From NCBI RefSeq assembly GCF_000816845.1, contig NZ_CP006877.1, positions 1,989,501 through 2,053,500 on the forward strand: a stretch of 64,000 nucleotides of DNA, read 5' to 3'. Within the stretch, counting starts at the first letter, position 1; every line of letters starts with the position of its first letter. The position numbers and the translations under genes are program-made. The notes under the pieces are model-generated. The model saw only the letters and a program-made list of their open reading frames with translations. It was not told where the DNA came from and did no database searches. Below, piece after piece: positions 27,844 to 37,254 of this stretch. This DNA comes from Rhizobium gallicum bv. gallicum R602sp. GTDB taxonomy: Bacteria > Pseudomonadota > Alphaproteobacteria > Rhizobiales > Rhizobiaceae.

Positions 27844-28479
27844 CTACGCAAGCAGCAGCCGCGCGGCAAAGCCGAGAACGACGGTGCCGAAGGCAATGAT
27901 CAGCCCCCCGGAAATGCGGCGGATCAGCAGCGTGAGATCGCTTGAAATCCTGTCGCGGGCGAGATTCACCGCCGCGCTCAGCGCCGTCCACCACACCATC
28001 GCCCCGAAGAACACGCCGATGACGATCGATGCCACCTCGGTGACGGTTTTGCCGTCGACCAAACCAAGGCCAGCAAAGAGGCCTCCGAAGGACAGAAGCG
28101 CGCCGGGGTTGGAAATCGCCAGCAGGAAGGTCGAGGCGATCGTGCGCAAGAGATCGCGCGCACCGACCTGCAAGGCACCGGCGGGTGGCGTCATGAGGTC
28201 CCGGATGCCGAGAAAGATCAGAAGTGCACCGCCGGCCGCTGCAATCGGCAGCGAATAGTCATCGACGATAACCGAAACCATCGCGAGACCGGCGGCCGCG
28301 ACCAGCGCATAACACGCATCGCCAAGCGCTGCCCCTATGCCGATGGCTGCACCCGATCCGAAACCACGATGAAGGCTGCGGTTGATGCACAGAGTCGCGA
28401 TCGGTCCCGGCGGCGCTGTGACAATGAGGCCGAGGAGCGCGCCTTTGGCAAAGAGCAGTAGCAGCGTTTCGATGATCAT
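27844..28479 (-). CDS. LysE family exporter
   Basis: A 211-residue inner-membrane protein with six predicted helices of the LysE/RhtB amino-acid exporter family. The N-terminal signature GLIVTAPPGPIATLCINRSLHRGFGSG corresponds to the family G-x-x-x-PGP motif; a second hallmark is FLLAISNPGALLSFGG (aSNPkaxxFF). Substrate (amino acid or derivative) is not predictable. ATG 28479 begins MIIETLLLL; a longer frame to 28851 overlaps sufA and is rejected. Downstream of the suf terminator, it likely has its own promoter. Confidence 0.88.
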   Translation of the reverse strand: MIIETLLLLFAKGALLGLIVTAPPGPIATLCINRSLHRGFGSGAAIGIGAALGDACYALVAAAGLAMVSVIVDDYSLPIAAAGGALLIFLGIRDLMTPPAGALQVGARDLLRTIASTFLLAISNPGALLSFGGLFAGLGLVDGKTVTEVASIVIGVFFGAMVWWTALSAAVNLARDRISSDLTLLIRRISGGLIIAFGTVVLGFAARLLLA

Positions 28480-28514
28480 AAAGTAGAAACTGTTTCGCTG
28501 CTGAAAGGGACAAA

Positions 28515-28548
28515 TCAAAATAACAAAGCCGCCATCGCTGGCGGCTTT
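28515..28548 (-). terminator. Terminator of the suf operon
   Basis: On the minus strand, AAAGCCGCC and GGCGGCTTT form a perfect 9-bp stem (28525-28548) with a 6-base loop, followed by GTTATTTTGATTTG. It lies 21 bases after the sufA stop codon. Confidence 0.75.
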
Positions 28549-28568
28549 CGGGTGCGGCCTCAAAGAAT

Positions 28569-28964
28569 TCAGTGCGCGGCAGGCACCACCGCGTCGCCGC
28601 GCGCGGCAAGCGCCGCGAGATCGGCAGGCTTGAGCTCGACGGATTCGCCGCAGCCGCACGCCGAGGTCTGGTTCGGGTTCGTGAAGGTGAAGCCCGAGCG
28701 CAGCGTCGTGGTCTCGAAGTCCATTTCCGTCCCAAGCAGATAGAGGACCGCAGAGGGCTCCACCCAGACCTTGGCGCCGTCGCGCTCGATCAGGTCGTCC
28801 TTGGCATTGGGTTCGCTCACCAGCTCGATGGTATATTCCATCCCGGCGCAACCGCCTTTCTTGATGCCGACGCGGATGCCCTTGGCGTCCGGCCCGGAAT
28901 TTTCAACGATTGCCTTTACGCGCGCCGCGGCGGTGCCGGTCATGCTCATCACTGCAAAGCCCAT
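28569..28964 (-). CDS. sufA: A-type Fe-S carrier SufA
   Basis: A 131-residue A-type carrier that receives clusters from SufBCD and passes them to target apoproteins. The three ligand cysteines are in GGCAGMEY and SACGCGES near the C-terminus, as in SufA/IscA. Start ATG 28964 (MGFAVMSMTG) has AAGGAG upstream. It is the last gene of the suf operon, but is separated from sufX by 336 bases that contain a palindrome and an antitoxin remnant on the other strand, so its level may differ from the rest of the operon. Confidence 0.93.
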   Translation of the reverse strand: MGFAVMSMTGTAAARVKAIVENSGPDAKGIRVGIKKGGCAGMEYTIELVSEPNAKDDLIERDGAKVWVEPSAVLYLLGTEMDFETTTLRSGFTFTNPNQTSACGCGESVELKPADLAALAARGDAVVPAAH

Positions 28965-29018
28965 CGGCTCATTCTCCTTCCACACCGGGGTCAAGATCCG
29001 GCGCTTCATCTCTTCAAT

Positions 29019-29036
29019 TTAGGCAGTTATGCCTAA
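29019..29036. repeat. Palindrome TTAGGCA-N4-TGCCTAA
   Basis: A perfect 7-bp inverted repeat (29019-29025 and 29030-29036) 47-64 bases upstream of the antitoxin remnant. Toxin-antitoxin promoters commonly carry such an autoregulatory operator, so it may be the relic operator of that module. Confidence 0.45.
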
Positions 29037-29082
29037 TGCTTCAATCCCTTAATCAAAAGCGAAATTCGTCCCACGCCTTTTC

Positions 29083-29300
29083 ATTGATGTATATCCTCGC
29101 ATCGCCAGGCGTTTGGGCGTTCTGGCAAGAGCCAAACACATGAGCCAGCTCGCGCGCGAGGTTGGAATGAGCCGCTAACCGCTTTACAAGGCGCTGAGCG
29201 GCCAAGGCAATCTTGAATTTGCGACCATCATCAAACTAATGAAAGCTCTCGGAATCGACCTTGCTCCCATCATGCCAATGAAAAGTCGGCGGCCTGACCC
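29083..29300 (+). pseudogene. Remnant of a HigA-like addiction-module antidote gene
   Basis: The frame reads RRLGVLARAKHMSQLAREVG then MSR, TAA stop at 29176-29178, PLYKALSGQGNLEFATIIKL and MKALGID. This is the helix-turn-helix core of the putative addiction module antidote family (ARxxGMSQLARExGLSRExLYKALSxxGNPEFxTxxKVLKALG) with the stop replacing the residue after SR. The usual N-terminal 30 residues are not recognisable, and no toxin gene is adjacent. It is embedded between sufX and sufA on the opposite strand, so it probably arrived by insertion and decayed. Confidence 0.65.
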
Positions 29301-29681
29301 TCAATACCAGCCGACGGCCACCTGCGCCTCTTCCGACATGCGGTCCGGCGTCCACGGCGGATCGAAGGTCATTGCGACCTCGACGCCGGATACGCCTTCG
29401 ACGGCGCCGACGGCATTCTCGACCCAACCCGGCATTTCACCGGCAACCGGGCAGCCTGGCGCCGTCAGCGTCATGACGATCTTCACCATGCGGTCGTCTT
29501 CGATGTCGATCTTGTAGATTAGACCGAGTTCAAAGATGTCGGCGGGAATTTCCGGATCGTAGACGGTTTTCAGCGCCCCGATGACGTCGTCGCTGAGGCG
29601 CGCCAGTTCATCGGCAGGAATGCTCGAATGCACGATGCCCTCGCGCACGTCGGTCTTCTGTTCGCTCTCGTCCAGGCTCAT
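29301..29681 (-). CDS. sufT: SUF-associated MIP18/PaaD-like protein (SufT/SufX)
   Basis: A 126-residue protein of the DUF59/MIP18 family, which assists Fe-S cluster maturation or delivery. The hallmark is ALKTVYDPEIPADIFELGLIYKI, and the functionally important cysteine lies in LTAPGCPVAGEMP (about residue 83). Start ATG 29681 has GAGGAG seven bases upstream. It follows sufS by 11 bases in the operon; in Agrobacterium the corresponding gene is called sufX. Confidence 0.9.
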   Translation of the reverse strand: MSLDESEQKTDVREGIVHSSIPADELARLSDDVIGALKTVYDPEIPADIFELGLIYKIDIEDDRMVKIVMTLTAPGCPVAGEMPGWVENAVGAVEGVSGVEVAMTFDPPWTPDRMSEEAQVAVGWY

Positions 29682-29692
29682 ACGGACACTCC

Positions 29693-30934
29693 TCAAGCAA
29701 AGAACTTGCGCGCATATTCCAGCGCGTCGGCCAAGGCATCGACCTCGGCACGTGTATTGTACATGCCGAAGGATGCACGGCATGTGGCGGTGACGCCGAA
29801 GCGTTTCAAGAGCGGCATGGCGCAATGCGTGCCGGCACGCACCGCAACGCCCTGCCGGTCGATGACCATCGAAACGTCGTGAGCGTGAAGACCGGCGAGT
29901 TCGAACGCAAAAATGCTGCCTTTACCGGGTGCCGTTCCGAAGACGCGCAGCGAATTGATCGACCGCAGCCGCTCGCCAGCATAGGCCGTCAGTTCGGCTT
30001 CATGACGCGAAATCGCCTCGCGGCCGATCTTCTCCATATAGTCCAGCGCATAACCGAGGCCGATCGCCTGAACGATCGGCGGCGTCCCGGCTTCGAAGCG
30101 ATGCGGCGGGTCGTTGTAAGTGACCGCATCCTCGGTCACCTCGAAGATCATCTCGCCGCCACCCTGGAATGGACGCATCTCGCGAAGCCGGTCCTTCTTG
30201 CCGTAGAGCACGCCGATTCCCGAGGGACCGTAGAGCTTGTGGCCGGTCATGACGTACCAGTCGCAGTCGATATCCTGGACATCGACCGGCAGGTGCACGG
30301 CACCTTGCGAACCGTCGATCAAGACCGGAATGCCGCGCTCATGAGCAATACGGCAGACGTCCTTGACCGGAACGATCGTGCCGAGCGCATTCGACATATG
30401 CGTGATCGCGACAAGCTTGGTGCGCTCCGTCAGGCTCTTCTCGAAGTGCTCGATATGAAAGGCACCTTCGTCGTCCACCGGCACCCAGACCAGCTTGGCG
30501 CCCTGCCGTTCGCGGATGAAATGCCAAGGGACGATGTTGGAGTGGTGCTCCATGATCGAGACGACGATCTCGTCGCCCTCGCCGATCTTCGGCATTCCCC
30601 AGCCATGAGCGACCGTATTGATCGCCTCCGTCGAGGATTTCGTGAAGACAATGTCGTCGACCGACGGCGCATTCAGGAAACGGCGCACCTTTTCGCGCGC
30701 GCCTTCATAGGCTTCGGTTGCGGCATTGGAGAGGTAATGCAGGCCACGGTGCACATTCGCATATTCGGTTGAATAGGTCCGCGAGATGGCGTCGATGACG
30801 CCCTGCGGCTTCTGTGCGGACGCGCCGTTGTCGAGATAGACCAGTGGCTTACCATAGACTTCCCGCGCAAGGATCGGAAAATCTTTGCGGATGGCTTCGA
30901 CGTCGTAGGTGGCTGCCGGTACTATCTTGTCCAT
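29693..30934 (-). CDS. sufS: Cysteine desulfurase SufS
   Basis: A 413-residue class II PLP cysteine desulfurase that abstracts sulfur from cysteine as a persulfide for SufBCD. The PLP lysine is in MTGHKLYGPSGIGVLYG, the active-site cysteine in RAGTHCAMPLL (about residue 364), and the group II insert-free C-terminus has ASFGMYNTRAEVD. ATG 30934 (MDKIVPAA) is the family start. It lies between sufD and sufX; a separate class I desulfurase heads the operon. Confidence 0.95.
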   Translation of the reverse strand: MDKIVPAATYDVEAIRKDFPILAREVYGKPLVYLDNGASAQKPQGVIDAISRTYSTEYANVHRGLHYLSNAATEAYEGAREKVRRFLNAPSVDDIVFTKSSTEAINTVAHGWGMPKIGEGDEIVVSIMEHHSNIVPWHFIRERQGAKLVWVPVDDEGAFHIEHFEKSLTERTKLVAITHMSNALGTIVPVKDVCRIAHERGIPVLIDGSQGAVHLPVDVQDIDCDWYVMTGHKLYGPSGIGVLYGKKDRLREMRPFQGGGEMIFEVTEDAVTYNDPPHRFEAGTPPIVQAIGLGYALDYMEKIGREAISRHEAELTAYAGERLRSINSLRVFGTAPGKGSIFAFELAGLHAHDVSMVIDRQGVAVRAGTHCAMPLLKRFGVTATCRASFGMYNTRAEVDALADALEYARKFFA

Positions 30935-30947
30935 GGCGCTTATCCGA

Positions 30948-32222
30948 TCAGGCGTGCTTTTCGAGCCAGGCCGCGATGACGCCTTCCAGCGCCTCGACCA
31001 GGTCTTCGTCTTCAAGTTCTTCGACGATCTCCGCAACGAAGGCATTGACGAGCATCGCACGGGCCTTGTTCTCCGGAACGCCGCGCGCCATCATATAGAA
31101 GAGATGATTATCATCGATGTCGGTAACGGTCGCACCGTGGCCGCACTGGACGTCGTCGGCGAAGATCTCAAGCTCCGGCTTTGTCGAGAAGTCGGCATCG
31201 TCTGACATCAGCAGCGTGTTGCAGGACATCTTCGCATCGGTCTTCTGCGCGTCAGGCGCAACCCGGATAATGCCCTGGAAGACCCCCTTGGCGCGGTCGA
31301 AGACGACGTTGCGGATGATCTCCGTCGAACCGGTGTGCGGGACGTTGTGGCCAAGCACCATCGTCACGTCGGTATGCGTATCGCCGCCGAGCAGGTTGAT
31401 GCCCCGGAGCGTCAGGTCCGCACCCTCGCCCGTCACCTTGATATGCATTTCCTGGCGCACCAGCTTGCCGCCAGCGTTGATGACAAAGAGCTTCAGCTTG
31501 GCATTGGCGCCGAGATCGATACGGATCTGGCCGAGATGCGTATCCTCGCGGCCCTGCTGCTGCAGGATGATCCAGATGAGTTCCGTGCCCTCGCCGATAG
31601 TGATGTCACTGACATGGGATACGAATGCCGCGTCCCCGGTCACCGACAGGTGACGCTCGATCACGGTCGCCTTGACGTTTTCGCCGAAGGACACCGGCAG
31701 GCGTGTATGGATCTGGCCGCCGGCGTGAACGACGTCGATCTCCAGCGGCCTATCGAACTCGGTCTTTGCAGGAATGTCGACGACATAGCCGTCGCGCACG
31801 AAGCTGCCATTGATGCGGCCGACGGCGTCATCCGCGCCGAGCGCGCCGAGCGCGGCGGCAGCCGAACCGTCGATCAGGCGCTGCGCGTAGCTGGAAATTT
31901 CGAGGTCGCCCGCCCTTGCGCTAGGGTCCGCATGGCCCTGCACGATCGAAAGAACCGAAGAACCTTCGATCAACGGCTCGATCTCTTTCGACGCGGCGTC
32001 TCCGGCCGTGGCCGGCACCTCGCGCAGCAGGTTCTTGAGGTCGGTATAGTGCCAGGCCTCGATCCTGCGTGTCGGCAGGCCGCCCTTCTTCAGGTCGTCG
32101 AGCAGCCGGTCGCGGGTCGCCGTCACGGCGCCGTCGCCCGGCAGTTCGCCGAACTGATTGTTGAAAGCCTCAACGAGCGCCGCTTCCGCGGCGGTCAGGC
32201 GGTTCGTCGTCTGCATGTTCAT
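30948..32222 (-). CDS. sufD: Fe-S scaffold component SufD
   Basis: A 424-residue SufB/SufD-type beta-helix protein that completes the SufBC2D scaffold. The N-terminal RRIEAWHYTDLKNLLRE and the C-terminal block DVQCGHGATVTDIDDNHLFYMMARGVPE, with the conserved His of SufD (GHGA), are visible. It is positioned 23 bases after sufC and 13 before sufS. It lacks the extra SufB cysteines, as expected. Confidence 0.95.
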   Translation of the reverse strand: MNMQTTNRLTAAEAALVEAFNNQFGELPGDGAVTATRDRLLDDLKKGGLPTRRIEAWHYTDLKNLLREVPATAGDAASKEIEPLIEGSSVLSIVQGHADPSARAGDLEISSYAQRLIDGSAAAALGALGADDAVGRINGSFVRDGYVVDIPAKTEFDRPLEIDVVHAGGQIHTRLPVSFGENVKATVIERHLSVTGDAAFVSHVSDITIGEGTELIWIILQQQGREDTHLGQIRIDLGANAKLKLFVINAGGKLVRQEMHIKVTGEGADLTLRGINLLGGDTHTDVTMVLGHNVPHTGSTEIIRNVVFDRAKGVFQGIIRVAPDAQKTDAKMSCNTLLMSDDADFSTKPELEIFADDVQCGHGATVTDIDDNHLFYMMARGVPENKARAMLVNAFVAEIVEELEDEDLVEALEGVIAAWLEKHA

Positions 32223-32245
32223 GAGACCCGTCCTTTCCGCCTGAA

Positions 32246-33001
32246 TCAGGCTGCCGCTCCGATGATGTCGGCGTATCCGTTGGCTTCGAGCTCATACGCC
32301 AGCGTCTTGTCGCCCGACTTGATCACCTGGCCCTTGTAGAGGACGTGAACCGTGTCTGGGACGATGTAGTCGAGCAGGCGCTGGTAATGGGTGATGACGA
32401 CCACCGCGCGGTCCGGCGAGCGTAGTGCGTTGACGCCATCGGCAACGATCTTCAGCGCGTCGATGTCGAGGCCGGAATCGGTCTCGTCGAGCACGCAAAG
32501 CTGGGGCTGAAGCAGCGCCATCTGCAGGATCTCGGCGCGCTTCTTCTCGCCGCCGGAGAAGCCGACGTTCAGCGGACGCTTCAGCATCTCGGTATTGATC
32601 TGCAGCTTGCCGGCCGCGTCCTTGACGAGACGCATGAAATCCGGCGTCTTCAGCTCTTCTTCGCCGCGCGCCTTGCGCTGCTCGTTCATCGCGACCTTCA
32701 AGAACTGCATGGTGGCGACACCCGGGATCTCAACCGGATACTGGAAGGCGAGGAAAATACCCTTGGCGGCGCGCTCGGCAGCGTCGAGCTCGAGGATGCT
32801 CTCGCCGTTGTAAAGAATGTCGCCTTCGGTCACTTCATAGTCTTCGCGACCCGCGAGAATATAGGAGAGCGTCGACTTGCCAGAGCCGTTAGGCCCCATG
32901 ATGGCAGCCACTTCGCCAGCCTTCACCGTAAGGTCTAAGCCGCGGATGATTTCGGTGCCGTCTTCGGCGATGCGGGCGTGCAGGTTTCTGATTTCAAGCA
33001 T
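32246..33001 (-). CDS. sufC: Fe-S assembly ATPase SufC
   Basis: A 251-residue ABC-type ATPase without membrane domains. Walker A is GPNGSGKST (about 38-46), the signature is NVGFSGGEKKRAEI, Walker B is CVLDETDSGLD (the Suf-specific TDSGLD) and the switch His is in VITHYQR. It drives conformational changes in SufBD. ATG 33001 is the start; the 71-base gap to sufB contains a GC hairpin. Confidence 0.96.
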   Translation of the reverse strand: MLEIRNLHARIAEDGTEIIRGLDLTVKAGEVAAIMGPNGSGKSTLSYILAGREDYEVTEGDILYNGESILELDAAERAAKGIFLAFQYPVEIPGVATMQFLKVAMNEQRKARGEEELKTPDFMRLVKDAAGKLQINTEMLKRPLNVGFSGGEKKRAEILQMALLQPQLCVLDETDSGLDIDALKIVADGVNALRSPDRAVVVITHYQRLLDYIVPDTVHVLYKGQVIKSGDKTLAYELEANGYADIIGAAA

Positions 33002-33031
33002 GGTTATGTCCCATAAAAACAATCGTAGAAA

Positions 33032-33048
33032 GGCGCGCCGCGCGCGCC
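33032..33048 (-). repeat. GC hairpin between sufB and sufC
   Basis: GGCGCGC (33032-33038) and GCGCGCC (33042-33048) with a 3-base loop. It lies in the only sizeable gap between sufB and sufC and may affect mRNA stability or processing. Confidence 0.35.
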
Positions 33049-33072
33049 ATCGCGTAGTCGTTTCGGTTGGCG

Positions 33073-34542
<1,470 letters not shown>

Positions 34543-34648
34543 GTCGTTCTCCAATCTCGCCGGGTAAAGGTCCGGCAGCTTGTCTTGGGGCGATTTTCGT
34601 TACCCCGTATGTAGGTGGCCAAAAGGCGCTTTTCAGCCCGATTGGCAA

Positions 34649-34668
34649 GCGGAAATTTGCGTTTCCGC
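34649..34668 (-). repeat. Inverted repeat between sufS2 and sufB
   Basis: GCGGAAA (34649-34655) and TTTCCGC (34662-34668) around TTTGCG form a 7-bp hairpin in the 141-base gap between the first two genes of the suf operon. Possible attenuator or processing site. Confidence 0.35.
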
Positions 34669-34683
34669 AATTTAGTGAGGCCG

Positions 34684-35850
34684 TCAGGCCGCCTCTCCGG
34701 CCGGCCTGCACCGCCCGGCAATCTTCGCAAAGGCGGCGACCGCCCTGTCGATTTCGTCTTCCGTCGTCGCAAAACCGAGCGAGATGCGCAGCGCGCCCAT
34801 TTTCGGGTCGCGGCCCATGGCCACAAGCACATGGCTTTCGCCGACCTTGCCGGACGAGCAGGCGGAGCCTGCCGAAAGAGCAACGCCTTCGAGATCGAAG
34901 GCGATCTGGCCGGTCTCGGCCTTGAGGCCGGGAAGGGTGAAGAAGCTCGTATTCGATACCCGCGGCCCGTCCGCCCCATAGATCAGCAAACCGGGCGCTG
35001 CACGCCGCATTCCAGCCTCAAGACGGTCGCGAAGCCTTTCAAATCTGCTATTGCGCTCGTCGAACTCGGCAAGTGCCGCGGCTGCGGAGGCACCGAAGCC
35101 AATGATGGCAGCGGAATTTTCAGTCCCCGAACGGTGACCTTTTTCCTGGCCCCCACCGCGGATCAGCGGCCTCGGCATCAGGGTCTCACCGCGCGACACA
35201 AGCGCGCCGGCTCCTTTCGGCCCGCCGAGCTTGTGTGAGGACACGATCAGAAAATCGGCACCGAGCTCGTTGATGTCGAGCTTCAGGCGTCCTGCTGCCT
35301 GCACCGCATCCACTACGAGAACCCCGCCATACGTCTGTACGATCTTGGCGGCTTCGCGGACCGGCTGAACGATACCTGTCTCGTTGTTGACGAGCATGAT
35401 CGCCACCATCGGCAAGCCCGCGGCCCTGTCATGGCCGGCAAGCAATCTCTCCAGCGCTGCCAAATCCACGACACCTGCGGACGTAACTGGAATCTCAGTC
35501 GTCTTCTCAGCAGAAAAGCGGCCGCCTTCTCGCACGGCCGGATGCTCGATCGCCGAATAGTAGAGATGGTCGATCGCAAGCGGCATGCGCCCCATGCGGA
35601 AATCCGGCGTCAGCACCATATTGGCCGCTTCCGTCGCGCCACTGGTAAAAATCACATTTGCCGGTTCGGCCGCGCTCAGCGCCGCAATCTGGCGGCGCGC
35701 ACCCTCGATCGCAGCGCGTACGGCGCGGCCTTCGCCGTGAACAGAATTCGGATTTCCAAACAGAGCAAGCGCGCTTACAACCGCCTCGCGCGCTGCGGGA
35801 TGCAGCGGCGATGTCGCGTTCCAATCAAGATAAAGGCGGGGCGGCGCCAT
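34684..35850 (-). CDS. sufS2: Cysteine desulfurase, class I (NifS/IscS-like), first gene of the suf operon
   Basis: A 388-residue class I desulfurase. LYLDWNATSPLHPAAR opens the protein, the PLP lysine is in SSHKLGGPKGAGALV, and the catalytic cysteine sits in the flexible class I loop SAGSACSSGKVGESHVL near residue 330. A class I enzyme at the head of a SUF operon, followed by a class II SufS further down, matches the sufS2-B-C-D-S1-X-A arrangement reported for Agrobacterium. ATG 35850 is used; upstream frame extension to 36732 is antisense to a hydrolase and rejected. Transcribed from the iron-box promoter at 35981-36009. Confidence 0.9.
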   Translation of the reverse strand: MAPPRLYLDWNATSPLHPAAREAVVSALALFGNPNSVHGEGRAVRAAIEGARRQIAALSAAEPANVIFTSGATEAANMVLTPDFRMGRMPLAIDHLYYSAIEHPAVREGGRFSAEKTTEIPVTSAGVVDLAALERLLAGHDRAAGLPMVAIMLVNNETGIVQPVREAAKIVQTYGGVLVVDAVQAAGRLKLDINELGADFLIVSSHKLGGPKGAGALVSRGETLMPRPLIRGGGQEKGHRSGTENSAAIIGFGASAAAALAEFDERNSRFERLRDRLEAGMRRAAPGLLIYGADGPRVSNTSFFTLPGLKAETGQIAFDLEGVALSAGSACSSGKVGESHVLVAMGRDPKMGALRISLGFATTEDEIDRAVAAFAKIAGRCRPAGEAA

Positions 35851-35969
35851 GCTCTTTTGTCCTGCGCTTGATCCTGCTAGGCTGCCACGGTTCATTTTCC
35901 TTGAAATTTCCGCCGGGCTTGCCTTATGACACGTCCACGATGCGTGGATCGTATGCAAGTTTCGAATTG

Positions 35970-35989
35970 TTCTAAACTGCGTTTTAGAA
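35970..35989. promoter_or_regulatory. Irr/ICE-like inverted repeat in the suf promoter
   Basis: TTCTAAA (35970-35976), six bases, TTTAGAA (35983-35989), a perfect 7-bp inverted repeat. These are the half-sites of the rhizobial iron control element bound by Irr, though the orientation and spacing differ from the canonical TTTAGAA-N-TTCTAAA layout. It overlaps the predicted -10 of the suf promoter. Confidence 0.5.
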
Positions 35990-36009
35990 AAGCTGACAAC
36001 GTTCGTCAA
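35981..36009 (-). promoter_or_regulatory. Predicted suf operon promoter
   Basis: On the minus strand TTGACG (36004-36009) and TAAAAC (35981-35986) are 17 bases apart. The -35 lies within the IRO-type palindrome and the -10 within the Irr-like repeat, so both regulators could compete directly with RNA polymerase. This would place a leader of about 120 bases before sufS2. Confidence 0.55.
35994..36008. promoter_or_regulatory. RirA (IRO) box candidate
   Basis: TGACAACGTTCGTCA is a perfect 15-bp palindrome of the form TGA-N9-TCA, the IRO-box consensus of the iron-responsive Fe-S regulator RirA in rhizobia. It overlaps the -35 element of the suf promoter, a position expected for repression when iron is sufficient. 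Confidence 0.65.
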
Positions 36010-36051
36010 GTCTAAGCAGCAGGAACGCGAAAATAAAAACCCGGAGTACCG

Positions 36052-36729
36052 ATGCCCGAAGTCATTTTCAACGGCCCAGCCGGCCGTCTTGAAGGCCGCT
36101 ACCAGCCCTCCAAGGAAAAAAGCGCGCCGATCGCCCTTATCCTGCACCCGCACCCGCAGTTCGGCGGCACGATGAACAACCAGATCGTCTACCAGCTCTT
36201 CTACATGTTCCAGAAGCGCGGGTTCACCACATTGCGGTTCAACTTCCGCGGAATCGGCCGCAGCCAGGGCGAATTCGACCACGGCGCCGGCGAGCTTTCG
36301 GATGCCGCTTCCGCGCTCGATTGGGTGCAGAGCTTGCATCCCGATTCGAAGACCTGTTGGGTCGCTGGCTATTCCTTCGGCGCCTGGATCGGCATGCAGC
36401 TGCTGATGCGCCGCCCGGAAATCGAAGGCTTCATGTCGATTGCGCCGCAACCGAACACCTACGACTTCTCGTTCCTGGCGCCCTGCCCGTCTTCCGGCCT
36501 GATCATCAACGGCGAAGCCGACAAGGTCGCGCCAGAAAAGGATGTCAACGGTCTGGTCGAAAAGCTGAAGACGCAGAAGGGCATCCTCATCACTCACCGT
36601 ACCGTGCCGAATGCCAATCACTTCTTCAACGGCCAGGTCGAAACACTGATGGCGGAATGCGAGGACTATCTCGACCGCCGCCTGAACGGCGAACTGGTGC
36701 CGGAACCGGCAGCAAAGCGTATTCGCTGA
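36052..36729 (+). CDS. Alpha/beta hydrolase
   Basis: A 225-residue cytosolic alpha/beta hydrolase of the dienelactone-hydrolase-like family. HPHPQFGGTMNNQIV contains the oxyanion region, the nucleophile Ser is in AGYSFGAWIGMQ (about residue 109), and the acid/His pair is in INGEADKVAPEKD and PNANHFFNGQ. This group (often annotated YcjY- or CocE-like) has no firmly assigned substrate. It is divergent from sufS2, and its promoter region includes the iron-related palindromes, so iron control of this gene is also possible. ATG 36052 has GGAGTACCG upstream. Confidence 0.85.
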   Translation: MPEVIFNGPAGRLEGRYQPSKEKSAPIALILHPHPQFGGTMNNQIVYQLFYMFQKRGFTTLRFNFRGIGRSQGEFDHGAGELSDAASALDWVQSLHPDSKTCWVAGYSFGAWIGMQLLMRRPEIEGFMSIAPQPNTYDFSFLAPCPSSGLIINGEADKVAPEKDVNGLVEKLKTQKGILITHRTVPNANHFFNGQVETLMAECEDYLDRRLNGELVPEPAAKRIR

Positions 36730-36732
36730 CAA

Positions 36733-37254
36733 TCAAATGTCGGTGGCGCCGAGCTCGAATGTCGGCGCCACAAAGCCGTCTATCAGTCGCGGCGCGACGG
36801 GCCGCATTCCGATCTTCTTCAGTACATGCTGCGAGGCGAAGTTTTCCGGATGCGTGAAAGCGATGAAACGCGTGGCGAAGCCCTTGTCGAAGAACCAAAT
36901 CGCAAGCGCACTGGCCACTTCCGTCGCATAGCCCTTTCCCCATTCTTCCTCGCAAAGCGCATAACCGAGTTCGAATTCGTTTGCGTCGCGGTCATGCATC
37001 GAAATGCCAGCGCGGCCGATGAAGCGGCCGTCATCTCTGCTCAGGAGCTTGTACTTTGTCGTCCCGTCCTGCGCATTCTCTTTGAACCAGCTGGCAAGCC
37101 GCTCCTCGCACTTCTCGATGCTCCAGGGCGCGCCGCCGGACATATAACGCGTTGTGCCAATCGTCGAATGCAGCTTGCGGACGAACCCCGCATCGCTTGC
37201 ATTCCACATCACCAGCCGCAGCCGCGAGGTTTCGAGAATAAGCGTTCCCACCAT
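36733..37254 (-). CDS. GNAT family N-acetyltransferase (RimJ/RimL-like)
   Basis: A 173-residue acetyltransferase of the RimJ/RimL type: LILETSRLRLVMW at the N-terminus, the acetyl-CoA-binding loop in EEWGKGYATEVASALAIWFF (R/QxxGxG/A region) and HPENFASQHVLKKIGM at the end are typical of N-terminal or small-molecule acetylation enzymes. Substrate unknown. ATG 37254 overlaps the anmK stop as TGATG, so it is translationally coupled to anmK. A TTG three bases further upstream is a less likely start. Confidence 0.85.
   Translation of the reverse strand: MVGTLILETSRLRLVMWNASDAGFVRKLHSTIGTTRYMSGGAPWSIEKCEERLASWFKENAQDGTTKYKLLSRDDGRFIGRAGISMHDRDANEFELGYALCEEEWGKGYATEVASALAIWFFDKGFATRFIAFTHPENFASQHVLKKIGMRPVAPRLIDGFVAPTFELGATDI

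Noticed and set aside
35851..36732. Extension of the sufS2 frame to 682 residues
   Set aside because: The extra N-terminal part is antisense to an intact alpha/beta hydrolase gene and to the suf promoter.
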